Source: JAQBDA01 sp041301185 (GTDB lineage Bacteria; Chloroflexota; Anaerolineae; Anaerolineales; UBA4823). From it: DNA of 29,519 nt. The notes below the pieces were generated by a model. That model searched no databases, was not told where the DNA came from, and was given only the letters and a program-made list of their open reading frames with translations. Positions 14,807-23,212 of this stretch are shown here, one piece after another (positions within the stretch are counted from its first letter, which is position 1; each line of letters opens with the position of its first letter). The DNA lies in NCBI GenBank assembly GCA_041301185.1, contig JBFYSV010000012.1:1-29519 (forward strand), written 5' to 3'. The position numbers and the translations under genes are program-made.

Positions 14807-14848
14807 TTGGTAGGGTGGGTTGAGCACTCCATCAACCCACCCTACCAA
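14807..14848. repeat. Perfect 17-bp inverted repeat between divergent operons
   Basis: Arms 14807-14823 and 14832-14848 are exact reverse complements around an eight-base loop; the core of the arm is TAGGGTGGGTTGA. The site lies between the divergently oriented sigma gene and the DUF2442 gene, where a transcription terminator is not expected, and no T-tract follows. Similar TAGGGTGGGTT palindromes recur as REP-like repeats in many bacterial genomes (from memory). The rest of 14713-14913 holds only candidate -10 boxes: TATAAT at 14867-14872 on the plus strand, and on the minus strand at 14761-14766. Neither has a convincing -35. Confidence 0.75.
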
Positions 14849-14913
14849 CTTCGAATTTGCCTGCGGTATAATCCAATTGAGAGTGGAAATGATTGTTATA
14901 TTGGGCGAGGTAG

Positions 14914-15201
14914 ATGATGATTGAGATTTTAGAAGCGCAACCGCTGGCAGGTTACAGGATCCGGCTCGTGTTTGTGGATGGTGTTAGCGGTGAGGTTGAC
15001 CTCTCGCACCTTGCCGGAAAAGGTGTATTCAAATATTGGGATCAAGCCGAGAATTTCAATAATGTCTCGGTAATCAACGGTAGATGGCTGGCTTGGTCGG
15101 ATGAGATCGATCTGGATGCCGACACGCTCTATCTAAAGCTGACCGGCAAGCAGCCCGAAGACCTTTTCCCTGTCCTCAAAGAAGACCCATCTTATGCCTG
15201 A
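14914..15201 (+). CDS. DUF2442 domain protein
   Basis: 95 residues (94 if the second of two adjacent ATGs is used; that one is better spaced from the GAGG box). The protein fits the DUF2442 family (NE0471 N-terminal-like fold): an N-terminal RLVFVDGVSGEVDLSHLAG strand pattern, GVFKYWDQ, and a GRWLAWSDEIDLDADTLY motif. The C-terminal extension is short and acidic. It overlaps the following DUF4160 gene by eight bases, so the two are co-expressed. The pair is found often in bacterial accessory regions and resembles small toxin-antitoxin-like modules in organisation, but no biochemical function is established. It is on the plus strand amid minus-strand operons. Confidence 0.85.
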   Translation: MMIEILEAQPLAGYRIRLVFVDGVSGEVDLSHLAGKGVFKYWDQAENFNNVSVINGRWLAWSDEIDLDADTLYLKLTGKQPEDLFPVLKEDPSYA

Positions 15202-15454
15202 GATAAGCCGTTTCTACGGCATCGTCATCCGCATGTTTTACGATGATCACAATCCGCCCCATTTTCATGCCTTCTATGGCAGCGATGAGGCATGGGTCAC
15301 CATTAACACTTTAGCTGTTTTTCACGGCAATCTGCCCTCGCGCGCCTTGGGGATGGTAATTGAATGGGCGTCCTTACACCAGGATGAGCTTCGCCGAAAT
15401 TGGGCACTAATGGGGGAAGAGGCAAAGCCTAAAAAGATTGCCCCCCTGCGCTGA
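15194..15454 (+). CDS. DUF4160 domain protein
   Basis: 86 residues. The family hallmarks are clear: GIVIRMFYDDHNPPHFHAFYG (about residues 9-29) with the conserved HNPPHFH metal-like His cluster, then a strand with AVFHGNLPSRALGMVIEWA and an LRRNWALM segment near the C-terminus. DUF4160 is usually encoded beside DUF2442, as here with an eight-base overlap. Catalytic activity is not known; the HxxxHxH arrangement could bind metal. A fragment of an Rhs protein follows immediately after the stop, suggesting the pair sits in a site of past insertion or deletion. Confidence 0.87.
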   Translation: MPEISRFYGIVIRMFYDDHNPPHFHAFYGSDEAWVTINTLAVFHGNLPSRALGMVIEWASLHQDELRRNWALMGEEAKPKKIAPLR

Positions 15455-15541
15455 ACGCCGATTTTCAACAACAGTGACCGTAAAGAGACAAATATAGGCT
15501 TGTACTTCTTTGGCGCACGCTGGTACGACGGCGCGCTGGGA
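15455..15541 (+). pseudogene. Rhs/YD-repeat core-domain remnant
   Basis: Directly after the DUF4160 stop a plus-strand frame encodes RKETNIGLYFFGARWYDGAL (from 15479). This matches the conserved Rhs-repeat-associated core, usually GLYFYxARYYDPxLGRF. The match ends near 15538, where the Nudix gene's 3' end begins, and nothing before 15479 resembles Rhs. It has no start codon or ribosome site, so it is a decayed fragment of a much longer gene. It marks a deletion or rearrangement junction. Confidence rests on the strength of this one motif. Confidence 0.6.
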
Positions 15542-16501
15542 TCACCGCACAAAAGGGGCGCACTCCCGGTGCTCCACGATGGCGCGGCATAACCCGGCAA
15601 GGACGGGCGAGAGCGGCAGGCTGAGGATTTCAGCGGGCTGCATCCAGGCAGCATGGGCAGGCAGGTTCGTCACCGGCTCGCCCTGGGTTGGCGGGCAGGA
15701 AAAGACGGTGATCACCGGTTGGATGGCGCCGTGCAGGGGGTGCGCCCAGACCTCGGGGGGTGAGTAGATGCCCAGGATGCGCTGCGGCTCTGCCCTCAGC
15801 CCGGTTTCTTCATTCAAAGCGCGCTGGGCAGCATGAGCGGCATTCTCGCCGATATCCAGGTAGCGCAGGGGGAAGCACCATTCGCCTGTTTCCAGAGAAC
15901 GGGTTACGAGAAACTTGCCTTCCCGGTTGAGGGTCACCGCGGCGACGGCCGCGCCGATGAACGGCTCTCCGCCCAACAGGCTGCGCATCGTGTCAACTTG
16001 GGGCAAGAGAACGGCTTGCGAAACGGGCAGGCCAAAACCAGCCGCCTCACCGGCAGCGCACAGCAGATCGTTCAGCATGGCCCGGTACCAGGATGGGATT
16101 TGCGAGAGGGGCAGCTCGCCGGGTGAGAAGAACTGCACGGCGCGGCTTTCCAGCCCGTCTGCCTGAAGACGACCTGCCATCATCCGACCTTGCAGGCAGA
16201 TCGTGTATTGCTGCACCTGGTCGCCGTTGGGGTAGAGGACATCGAACTCGGGTTCGGAATACACCCCCACCAGGCTGAGGTCACCGGCGGTCAGGCTGGT
16301 TTCTTCGTGCAGCTCGCGGCGGGCGCAGTCCAGGATGCTCTCGCCAAACTCCAGCACACCGCCCGGCAGCCCCCAGGCATCGAAATCGCTGCGCTGTTGC
16401 AGCAAGATCCGGTCTTGCCCGTCGCGCAGGATGACGCTGGTGAAGGTCAGCACGATTTTGTGATGACCCACCCGGCTGCGCAGCCAATCGATGTAAGACA
16501 T
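15542..16501 (-). CDS. Tandem Nudix hydrolase-family protein
   Basis: 319 residues with two Nudix domains. The first (about 15-140) has a near-complete Nudix box, G48-x5-E54-x7-R62-E63-L-x-E66-E67-x-S69-L, where Ser replaces the usual Gly at the end. The second (about 180-310) has a degenerate box around RALNEETGL (227-235): the leading Gly is missing and the first Glu of REL is Ala, so it may be inactive or regulatory. Nudix enzymes hydrolyse nucleoside diphosphates linked to another moiety. The ATG is two bases after the second IleRS stop, so it is the third gene of the T-box operon. Coupling to tRNA-Ile charging is unusual for this family. The specific substrate is unknown. Confidence 0.87.
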   Translation of the reverse strand: MSYIDWLRSRVGHHKIVLTFTSVILRDGQDRILLQQRSDFDAWGLPGGVLEFGESILDCARRELHEETSLTAGDLSLVGVYSEPEFDVLYPNGDQVQQYTICLQGRMMAGRLQADGLESRAVQFFSPGELPLSQIPSWYRAMLNDLLCAAGEAAGFGLPVSQAVLLPQVDTMRSLLGGEPFIGAAVAAVTLNREGKFLVTRSLETGEWCFPLRYLDIGENAAHAAQRALNEETGLRAEPQRILGIYSPPEVWAHPLHGAIQPVITVFSCPPTQGEPVTNLPAHAAWMQPAEILSLPLSPVLAGLCRAIVEHRECAPFVR

Positions 16502-16503
16502 GC

Positions 16504-19500
16504 TCAGGTCGCCTTGTACAGGCTGACCTGGGCGCGCTCGCCATCGAATTCCAGGGCGGCAGTGAACACAGTGGGGGCAGCCTTGAGCGGATGGTCATCT
16601 AAAGAGCGCGCCAGGGTTTCTCCCACGATATAGCTGCGGTGGGCGGCAATGGCATCCGCCAGTAGCGAGGTGGCGACCGCAGACAGGTGAATGCGGTCGG
16701 CGATGTCTAGCCCGGCTTGTTTGCGCAGCTCCTGGACATGGCGCACAAACTCGCGCGCCAGACCTTCCTGAACCAGCTCGGGAGTCAGCTCGGTTTTGAG
16801 GGCTGCCAGGTAAGCCCCTTCTGAGGCGACGACGTAGCCAGTCCGAGCCTCCGTGCGCACCTCTACGTCTTCGGGCAAGATGGTGTATGCCTGCCCCTCC
16901 ACGGCTGCCAGCAGGTTATGCCCGCTGAGAAGAGCCCGCGCCGCGCCCTCGGTATCCAGGTTGAGAATCGCGGCACTGATTTTGGGGTAAAGCGACTTGT
17001 ATTTCCCCCCGAGCTGCTTCGGCAGAGGCTTCAGGCTGTATGAAACCGCCTCACCTGCCGAGCCCAGGGCGCGCACCTGTTTGACGTTTAACTCGTCAGA
17101 CAGCAGGTCGGCAAATTTCTCCAGAACCTGGACCTCCTCCCGGTTGCTCACCGAGAAGGCGGCTTCGCTGAGCGGCTGGCGCACTTTGATGCCCGCCTGG
17201 TTGCGGGCTGCATGACCCAATGACGCCAGCTTCATCACCAGGTGCATCTCGTTGTTGAGTGTCGGGTCGATCCAGGCTGGATCGGCCACAGGCCAATCTG
17301 CCAGGTGTACCGATTGTGGAGCCTGGTCGTCGCAGGAGCGCACCAGGTTCTGGTATAGCTCTTCCGCCAGGAAAGGCATGCTGGGGGCGAGCAGCTTGCT
17401 CAGAGCAACCAGTGTTTCATAGAGGGTGGCATAAGCCGATTGCTTATCCGCGTCCGTTTCGCTCTTCCAGAAGCGGCGGCGCGAGCGGCGCAGGAACCAT
17501 TTGGACAGGTCATCCACAAAGCCCTGGATCGGGCGGGTCGCCCCGGTGACATCATAGTTCTCTAAAGCTTCGGTCACACTCTGGATCAGGGTGTGCAGCT
17601 CGGAGAGCAACCAGCGATCCAGGTTGGTGTAGGATTGTTCATTTTGGGTGTCGCCGCTCGCCTGGGGCGACCAGCCGTCCAAATTGGCGTAGGTGACAAA
17701 GAACGAGTACACATTCCACAGGGTCAGGGTGAAATTGCGCACCACCTCACCCACCAGGTTGCTGGAAAAGCGCCGCTCCTGCCCGGGCGGGCTGGCAGTG
17801 TACAGGTACCAGCGGAAAGCATCCGCGCCGTGCTGGTTGATGACCTCCCACGGGTCGACCACGTTGCGGCGCATTTTAGACATCTTCTGCCCGTTCTCAT
17901 CCAGCACCAGCCCCAGGCAGATCACGTTGCGGAAGGCTTCCTGGTCGAAGAGCAGGGTGCTGATGGCGTGCAAGGAGTAGAACCAGCCGCGGGTCTGGTC
18001 GACCGCCTCGCAGATGAAATCCGCCGGGTATTGGCGGGCGAATTCATCCTGATTTTCGAAAGGATAGTGCCACTGGGCGACCGGCATTGAGCCTGAATCG
18101 AACCAGACATCGATCAGCTCGGGGACGCGCTGCATCTGGGCGCCGGAGGTCGGTCCGCAATCCGGGCACGGAAAACGCACCTCGTCCACGTGAGGCCGGT
18201 GAAGATCCAGCCCGGAGAGGTCTTTTTCGGCCAGCTCCGTTAGCTCGGCGATGGATCCTACGCAGATCTGGCGGTGGCAGAACTCGCATTCCCAGACTGG
18301 TAAAGGCGTGCCCCAGTAGCGCTCGCGCCCCAGCGCCCAATCGACATTGTTCTCCAGCCAGTTGCCAAAGCGCCCGTTCTTGATATGCGCCGGAACCCAG
18401 TTGACCCGCTGGTTGAGGGCGACCAGCCGGTCTTTATACTGGCTGGTGCGGATATACCAGGTGCCGCGGGCATAGTAGATCAGGGGTGTTTCGCAGCGCC
18501 AGCAGAAGGGGTAGGTATGGGTGTACGTGCCTGAACGAAACATCAGGCCGCGGGCATCAAGATCTTGGATGATCAGCGGGTCGGCGTCTTTGACGAACCT
18601 GCCGCTCCATGGGCGCACCTCAGGGATGAATGTTCCTTCGGGTGTCACGGTCATCAGCACCGGCAGATCAAGTTCCTGAGCAGCCTGCATGTCTTCCGCG
18701 CCAAAGGCAGGGGCAATGTGCACCAGCCCGCTGCCGTCCTCGGTGGTGACGAAATCACCCAGGATGACGGAATAGGCGGGCTTATCGGGGAGCAGGTATG
18801 TGAACAGCGGTTTGTAGCGCTTGCCTTTGAGCTTGCGCCCCTTAAAGGTATCGACAATCCGCACCGGCTCATCGCCAAAGATTTTCTCCACCAGGGGGCG
18901 GGCCAGGATCAGGCGCTCCGTGCCGCCCTCAGGCAGGCTTCGCTCGACGGTGACATACTCTGTCTCCGGGTGGGCAGCGACTGCCACGTTACCCGGTAAA
19001 GTCCACGGGGTGGTCGTCCACACCAGCAGGGATGTCCTGGCTTCGTCAACTAGCGGCAAGCGCACGAATATGGATGGATCGTCAACTTCTTGATAGCCGA
19101 GAGATACCTCGTGGTCGGAGAGCGGTGTGCCGCAGCGCGGGCAATACGGCACCACTTTGTGTCCCTGGTAGAGCAGGTCTTTTTCCCACAGGGTTTTTAA
19201 GATCCACCAGACGGATTCGATATACTCGTTGGTGAAAGTGACGTAGGCATCTTGCAAACTGACCCAGAAAGCGATCCGGTCGGTCAGGCGCTCCCAGTCC
19301 TGGATATAGTTGAAAGCGGAGCGGCGGCAGATCTGGTTGAAGCGGGCGATACCATACTCTTCGATTTGGGCTTTGCTGGTGAAGCCGAGCTGTTTCTCCA
19401 CCGCGATCTCGACCGGCAACCCGTGGGTATCCCAGCCGCCGCGGCGCACCACATGGTAGCCACGCATACTCTTGTAGCGCGGGAACACGTCCTTAAAAGC

Positions 19501-19686
19501 ACGCGCCAGGATATGGTGGACGCCCGGCACGCCGTTGGCGGTTGGTGGTCCTTCGTAAAAGACATACTCCGCACCGTCCTGGCGTTGGGCGCTGGATTTT
19601 TCGAAGATCTGCTCGTGCTTCCAGTAGCGCAGGACGTCTTCTTCCATCAGGGTGATATTGAGCTTGGGAGAGACCGGCTTAAACAT
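16504..19686 (-). CDS. ileS: Isoleucyl-tRNA synthetase (class I, IleS2-like)
   Basis: 1060 residues, normal for IleRS. It charges tRNA-Ile with isoleucine. The HIGH-type site is GVHHIL (55-60) within PPTANGVPGVHHILARAFKD, a form seen in the eukaryote-like IleS2 group. The KMSKS loop is KMSKM near residue 600. The pre-loop motif LIDVWFDSGSMP is intact. The CP1 editing domain has LLVWTTTPWTLPGNVAVA and GSGLVHIAPAFGAEDM with the conserved editing aspartate. A Cys-rich segment (CEFCHRQIC, CPDCGP) may bind zinc. It starts 21 bases after the divergent paralogue and precedes the Nudix gene. Retention of WFDSG and KMSK makes it the better candidate for the working IleRS of the pair. Confidence 0.92.
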   Translation of the reverse strand: MFKPVSPKLNITLMEEDVLRYWKHEQIFEKSSAQRQDGAEYVFYEGPPTANGVPGVHHILARAFKDVFPRYKSMRGYHVVRRGGWDTHGLPVEIAVEKQLGFTSKAQIEEYGIARFNQICRRSAFNYIQDWERLTDRIAFWVSLQDAYVTFTNEYIESVWWILKTLWEKDLLYQGHKVVPYCPRCGTPLSDHEVSLGYQEVDDPSIFVRLPLVDEARTSLLVWTTTPWTLPGNVAVAAHPETEYVTVERSLPEGGTERLILARPLVEKIFGDEPVRIVDTFKGRKLKGKRYKPLFTYLLPDKPAYSVILGDFVTTEDGSGLVHIAPAFGAEDMQAAQELDLPVLMTVTPEGTFIPEVRPWSGRFVKDADPLIIQDLDARGLMFRSGTYTHTYPFCWRCETPLIYYARGTWYIRTSQYKDRLVALNQRVNWVPAHIKNGRFGNWLENNVDWALGRERYWGTPLPVWECEFCHRQICVGSIAELTELAEKDLSGLDLHRPHVDEVRFPCPDCGPTSGAQMQRVPELIDVWFDSGSMPVAQWHYPFENQDEFARQYPADFICEAVDQTRGWFYSLHAISTLLFDQEAFRNVICLGLVLDENGQKMSKMRRNVVDPWEVINQHGADAFRWYLYTASPPGQERRFSSNLVGEVVRNFTLTLWNVYSFFVTYANLDGWSPQASGDTQNEQSYTNLDRWLLSELHTLIQSVTEALENYDVTGATRPIQGFVDDLSKWFLRRSRRRFWKSETDADKQSAYATLYETLVALSKLLAPSMPFLAEELYQNLVRSCDDQAPQSVHLADWPVADPAWIDPTLNNEMHLVMKLASLGHAARNQAGIKVRQPLSEAAFSVSNREEVQVLEKFADLLSDELNVKQVRALGSAGEAVSYSLKPLPKQLGGKYKSLYPKISAAILNLDTEGAARALLSGHNLLAAVEGQAYTILPEDVEVRTEARTGYVVASEGAYLAALKTELTPELVQEGLAREFVRHVQELRKQAGLDIADRIHLSAVATSLLADAIAAHRSYIVGETLARSLDDHPLKAAPTVFTAALEFDGERAQVSLYKAT

Positions 19687-19707
19687 GGGCGCCTCGACTT
19701 GTTGATT

Positions 19708-22700
19708 TTAATTACGCTTGATCCCCAGCACCAGCTCCTGCCCATCGACTCTGTGGCGCTCGAGATAAGCTTCTTCTACAGGCTCGCTGGCGACCAGCCG
19801 GGTGGTCAGTGTCTCAGCTATGATGTATTCTTGCCAGGACAGGAAGACCGCGGCCAGCTCTTCGTGGGTATGGTAATAGGTGGTGATGCGGTCGGAGATA
19901 TCGAAACCGGCATCCTTGCGCATGGCCTGGATGCGGCGTACGATCTCGCGCGCCAGACCTTCGGCTTTCAGCTCGGGGGTTAAGGTGGCATCTACGGCTA
20001 CCGTTGCCAGTTTATCGGCAGCGACTGCCAGCCCTTCGGCGGGTTTTGTCTCCACCAGGATTTCCTGAGGCGCCAGCTCAACCATCTCGCCATCCACCTC
20101 CAGGCTTAGCGTTTGCCCGGCAGCGACTGCACTCGCCACCTTTGCCGGGTCTAAAGCTGCCAGCGCGCCGCGCACCTTGGGGAATTGCGCTCCAAAGCGC
20201 GGACCGAGCAGCTTGTTATCCGGCAGAATGCGGTAGGTGACCAGCTTGCCAGCTTCCTCAACGAACTCGAAGGCTTTGACGTTGAGCTCATCCATCACGA
20301 TATCCACCATCTCAGGGTCCAAGTTACGCCGGCTACCGGCATAGACCAATACCCTGGCGAGCGGCTGGCGGACTTTTAACCCGGCAGTGTTGCGGGCGCT
20401 CAAGCCCAGGCTGGCAACCTGGCGGGCAAGCTCCATCTGCTCGATCAGGCTGGTATCAATGGTAGATCGATCCTCCTGAGGCCAGGCAGTATGGTGGACG
20501 CTCTGGTAAGCCTGCGGGTAGGCTGAGCATACCAGGTTCTGGTAAATGGCCTCCGTGATAAAGGGGATGAACGGCGAGAGCAGGCGGGTGAACTTGACCA
20601 TCACGTGGTACAGGGTGGCGTAGGCAGTGTTCTTATCGGTGTCGTGCTCGCTCTTCCAGAAACGGCGCCGGCTGCGTCGTACGTACCAGTTGCTCAGATC
20701 ATCCAGCATGGACTCCATAGCCAGGGACGCATCCAGCGGGTCGGAGTTTTCCAGCGCCTGGGTGACCCAGCCGACCACTTGATTAAGGCGGGCGATGATC
20801 CATCGGTCGAGCAGGTTTTCGCTGGGCGGGGTGGGGCCTTCGGGGCAGGCGGGGTTGAAACCCTCACCCCCCCTGCCCCCCTCTCCCACGTCGTGGGAGA
20901 GGGGGGTGAGGGTCGGTTCCCAACCGTCTAACCTGGCATAGGTTGCCAGGAAGCTGTATACATTCCACAACGGGATCAGGAAGCGCCGCCGGGCTTCGTC
21001 GCCGCGGTTAAAGCCGAAGAGCAGGTCGTTTTCTGGCTTGTGCGCGCAGAATAGCCAGCGCATCACATCGACCCCCATCTTGTCGGCGGCCTCGTTGAAC
21101 TCGATCGAGTTGCCCCAGGATTTGTGCATGGCGCGCCCATCCTCTGCCAGCAGAGTGGCGTAGCCAAAGTTTTGTAAGAAGGGCGGGCTGCGGTCGATCA
21201 CGGTTGCCATTGCCAGCAGGCTGTAAAACCAGTTGCGGAACTGCCCCGGGAATGACTCGCTGATCCAGTCTGCCGGATACCAGGTGCGCCAGTACTCCGG
21301 GTCAGAACGATAGCCCATAGTGCTGAAGGGCACAACGCCAGCATCCAGCCAGGGGTTGCCCACATCGGCGATGCGGCTCATGGTAGCCTGGCAGCGGGGG
21401 CATTCCAGCTTGACTGAATCGATATACGGGCGGTGGGGAGTATGCCCGGCAAACGTATCCCATCCGGATACGGCGCGCTGCTGCAACTCGACCTCATCGC
21501 CAATGACTTCGTAATGCCCACATTCTGAGCAGGTCCAGATCGGCAGGGCTAAACCCCAATAGCGTTTTTTGCTGATCAGCCAGTCGTGCATATTGCGCAG
21601 CCAATCCATCTCGCGCGAGTAGCCGAACTCCGGGATCCATTTGATCTGGTCGACCACATCCATGATCTGGTAGCGCAGGCTGCGCTCCTTCTCCTCTTCA
21701 GTGATCTCCTGGCGGGGTTTGTCGTAAATTTCACCCATACTGATGAACCACTCGTCCACCAGGCGGAATACCAACTCGGTCTTGCACCGCCAGCAGGTGG
21801 GGTAGCGGTGGGTGTATGCCTCGACATGGTAGAGTAACGTCTTGCGTTGCAGGTCTTCAAAAATTGGTGTGGAAATTTGGGAGACGTGCTGCCCGGAGAG
21901 CCAACCGAAACCAGCGACGAAATAGCCTTCGTCGTCCAGCGGGGCGACAAAAGGCAGGCCGTGCTCTTTGCCAAGCTGGAAGTCTTCCGCGCCGCAGCCG
22001 GGGGCGATATGCACCAGACCGGTGCCTTCGGTCTCGCCGACCTCATTCCAGGGGATTACCTGGTGGGCCTGTACGGCGTTTTGGGCAATCTTGCTGGTCA
22101 GCTCGGTCAGGTGGGTGTGCCCGCCGGCTGATTGGGCAGCGGGCAACTCATCAAACGGACCATCGTATGTCCAGCCGACCATCTGAGAACCTGGCAGCTC
22201 CTCCAGCGCCTGGTAATCCCCGCGTAGCATGTGCAGGGTGCCTTTAGAGAGATACAGAACCTCGTACCCCTGGCGCACCTTGGTATAGGTCAGGTCGGGA
22301 CCAACCGCCACCGCTACGTTGCTGGTGAGGGTCCAGGGAGTGGTTGTCCAGACCAGCAGCGATTCGGGCAAACCGGTCTGCGGGTCCACCCGCTGCCCGC
22401 CCTTGCTGTTACGGAGCGGGAAGCGCAGGGTGACCGCGCGATGGGTTAGCTCGGCGTAGCCGTCGGTAACGATCTCGTGCTGGCTGATCGCAGTGGCGCA
22501 GCGCGGGCACCACGGCATCACATCCGCGCCGCGGTAAAGCCACCCCTTCTGCCAGCATTTTTTCAGCATGGTCCAGATCATGTAGTTGTTTTCGTTGGAG
22601 AAGGTGAAGTAGCTGCCGCCCAGCTCAGCCAGACCCAGCCGTCCTACAACTTGCTCAACCGTGTCGGTTACCGGTCCTTGCGGACCTGGCACGGTAATCG

Positions 22701-23193
22701 TCTGACCTGGGTTTTCCATGAGCTGGTCAGCAAGCCAGCGAAGATGGTCAGGGTCATTCCAGTCCATCCAGTATCCCAGGCGGATCGATTGATCGGTTTG
22801 TACCGCAGCGTAGCGCAGGACGCGCGCCTTGCATTTACGCACGAACTGCTCCAGACCATAGTCTTCAATATCTTTCTTGGATTTGAAACCCATCTCGCGC
22901 TCGACTTCGACTTCGACCCACAGACCCTGGCAGTCGAAGCCGTTTTGGTAGCGCAGCTTATGGCCGCGCATGGCCCAGAATCGCTGGAACAAGTCTTTGT
23001 ACGTGCGCCCCCAGCCGTGATGAACGCCCATGGGATTATTGGCAGTGATCGGCCCGTCGATGAACGACCAGGGAGGATCATCTTTGTGAAGCTCACACAG
23101 ATCTTGGAAGGCGTTGGTTTGCTTCCAGAACTCCAGCAGCTCGCGCTCCTGAGCTGGAAAATCGACCTTGGCTGGGATTTCTTTGAAGGGCAT
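19708..23193 (-). CDS. Divergent IleRS paralogue (class I aminoacyl-tRNA synthetase family)
   Basis: 1161 residues, with clear IleRS architecture but changed active-site motifs. The HIGH position reads VHHGWG (57-62) and the KMSKS position reads AMHKSWGNS near residue 688. The usual DVWFDSG element is replaced by ADVGNPWLDAGVVP. The editing domain is well kept (LLVWTTTPWTLTSNVAVA and GTGLVHIAPGCGAEDF). Paired cysteines (CWRCKTE, CSECGH, CPRC) are present. Residues about 757-790 contain a Gly/Pro-rich insert derived from a palindromic DNA repeat (20861-20912). It is the first gene after the T-box leader and has a strong GAGGAG site. It may be a second IleRS, an antibiotic-tolerant form, or a neofunctionalised paralogue. 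Annotation as IleRS by homology alone would be uncertain about activity. Confidence 0.85.
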   Translation of the reverse strand: MPFKEIPAKVDFPAQERELLEFWKQTNAFQDLCELHKDDPPWSFIDGPITANNPMGVHHGWGRTYKDLFQRFWAMRGHKLRYQNGFDCQGLWVEVEVEREMGFKSKKDIEDYGLEQFVRKCKARVLRYAAVQTDQSIRLGYWMDWNDPDHLRWLADQLMENPGQTITVPGPQGPVTDTVEQVVGRLGLAELGGSYFTFSNENNYMIWTMLKKCWQKGWLYRGADVMPWCPRCATAISQHEIVTDGYAELTHRAVTLRFPLRNSKGGQRVDPQTGLPESLLVWTTTPWTLTSNVAVAVGPDLTYTKVRQGYEVLYLSKGTLHMLRGDYQALEELPGSQMVGWTYDGPFDELPAAQSAGGHTHLTELTSKIAQNAVQAHQVIPWNEVGETEGTGLVHIAPGCGAEDFQLGKEHGLPFVAPLDDEGYFVAGFGWLSGQHVSQISTPIFEDLQRKTLLYHVEAYTHRYPTCWRCKTELVFRLVDEWFISMGEIYDKPRQEITEEEKERSLRYQIMDVVDQIKWIPEFGYSREMDWLRNMHDWLISKKRYWGLALPIWTCSECGHYEVIGDEVELQQRAVSGWDTFAGHTPHRPYIDSVKLECPRCQATMSRIADVGNPWLDAGVVPFSTMGYRSDPEYWRTWYPADWISESFPGQFRNWFYSLLAMATVIDRSPPFLQNFGYATLLAEDGRAMHKSWGNSIEFNEAADKMGVDVMRWLFCAHKPENDLLFGFNRGDEARRRFLIPLWNVYSFLATYARLDGWEPTLTPLSHDVGEGGRGGEGFNPACPEGPTPPSENLLDRWIIARLNQVVGWVTQALENSDPLDASLAMESMLDDLSNWYVRRSRRRFWKSEHDTDKNTAYATLYHVMVKFTRLLSPFIPFITEAIYQNLVCSAYPQAYQSVHHTAWPQEDRSTIDTSLIEQMELARQVASLGLSARNTAGLKVRQPLARVLVYAGSRRNLDPEMVDIVMDELNVKAFEFVEEAGKLVTYRILPDNKLLGPRFGAQFPKVRGALAALDPAKVASAVAAGQTLSLEVDGEMVELAPQEILVETKPAEGLAVAADKLATVAVDATLTPELKAEGLAREIVRRIQAMRKDAGFDISDRITTYYHTHEELAAVFLSWQEYIIAETLTTRLVASEPVEEAYLERHRVDGQELVLGIKRN
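20861..20912. repeat. Palindromic repeat inserted in frame in the IleRS paralogue
   Basis: The core is a perfect 15-bp inverted repeat, 20876-20890 with 20892-20906, centred on 20891 (CCCACG-T-CGTGGG at its middle). An outer CCCTCACCCCCC (20861-20872) also pairs with 20901-20912, so the left side carries a short extra block. It resembles the CCCCTCTCCCACG-type repeats that are usually intergenic in several phyla (from memory). Here the frame stays open and adds residues absent from the neighbouring IleRS. Confidence 0.75.
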
Positions 23194-23212
23194 AATTTCT
23201 CCTCAGATGAAT

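Noticed and set aside
20821..20930. Frameshift or assembly error in the IleRS paralogue at the palindrome
   Set aside because: The frame is open on both sides and continues into normal IleRS sequence (NLLDRWIIARL), so an in-frame insertion explains it better.
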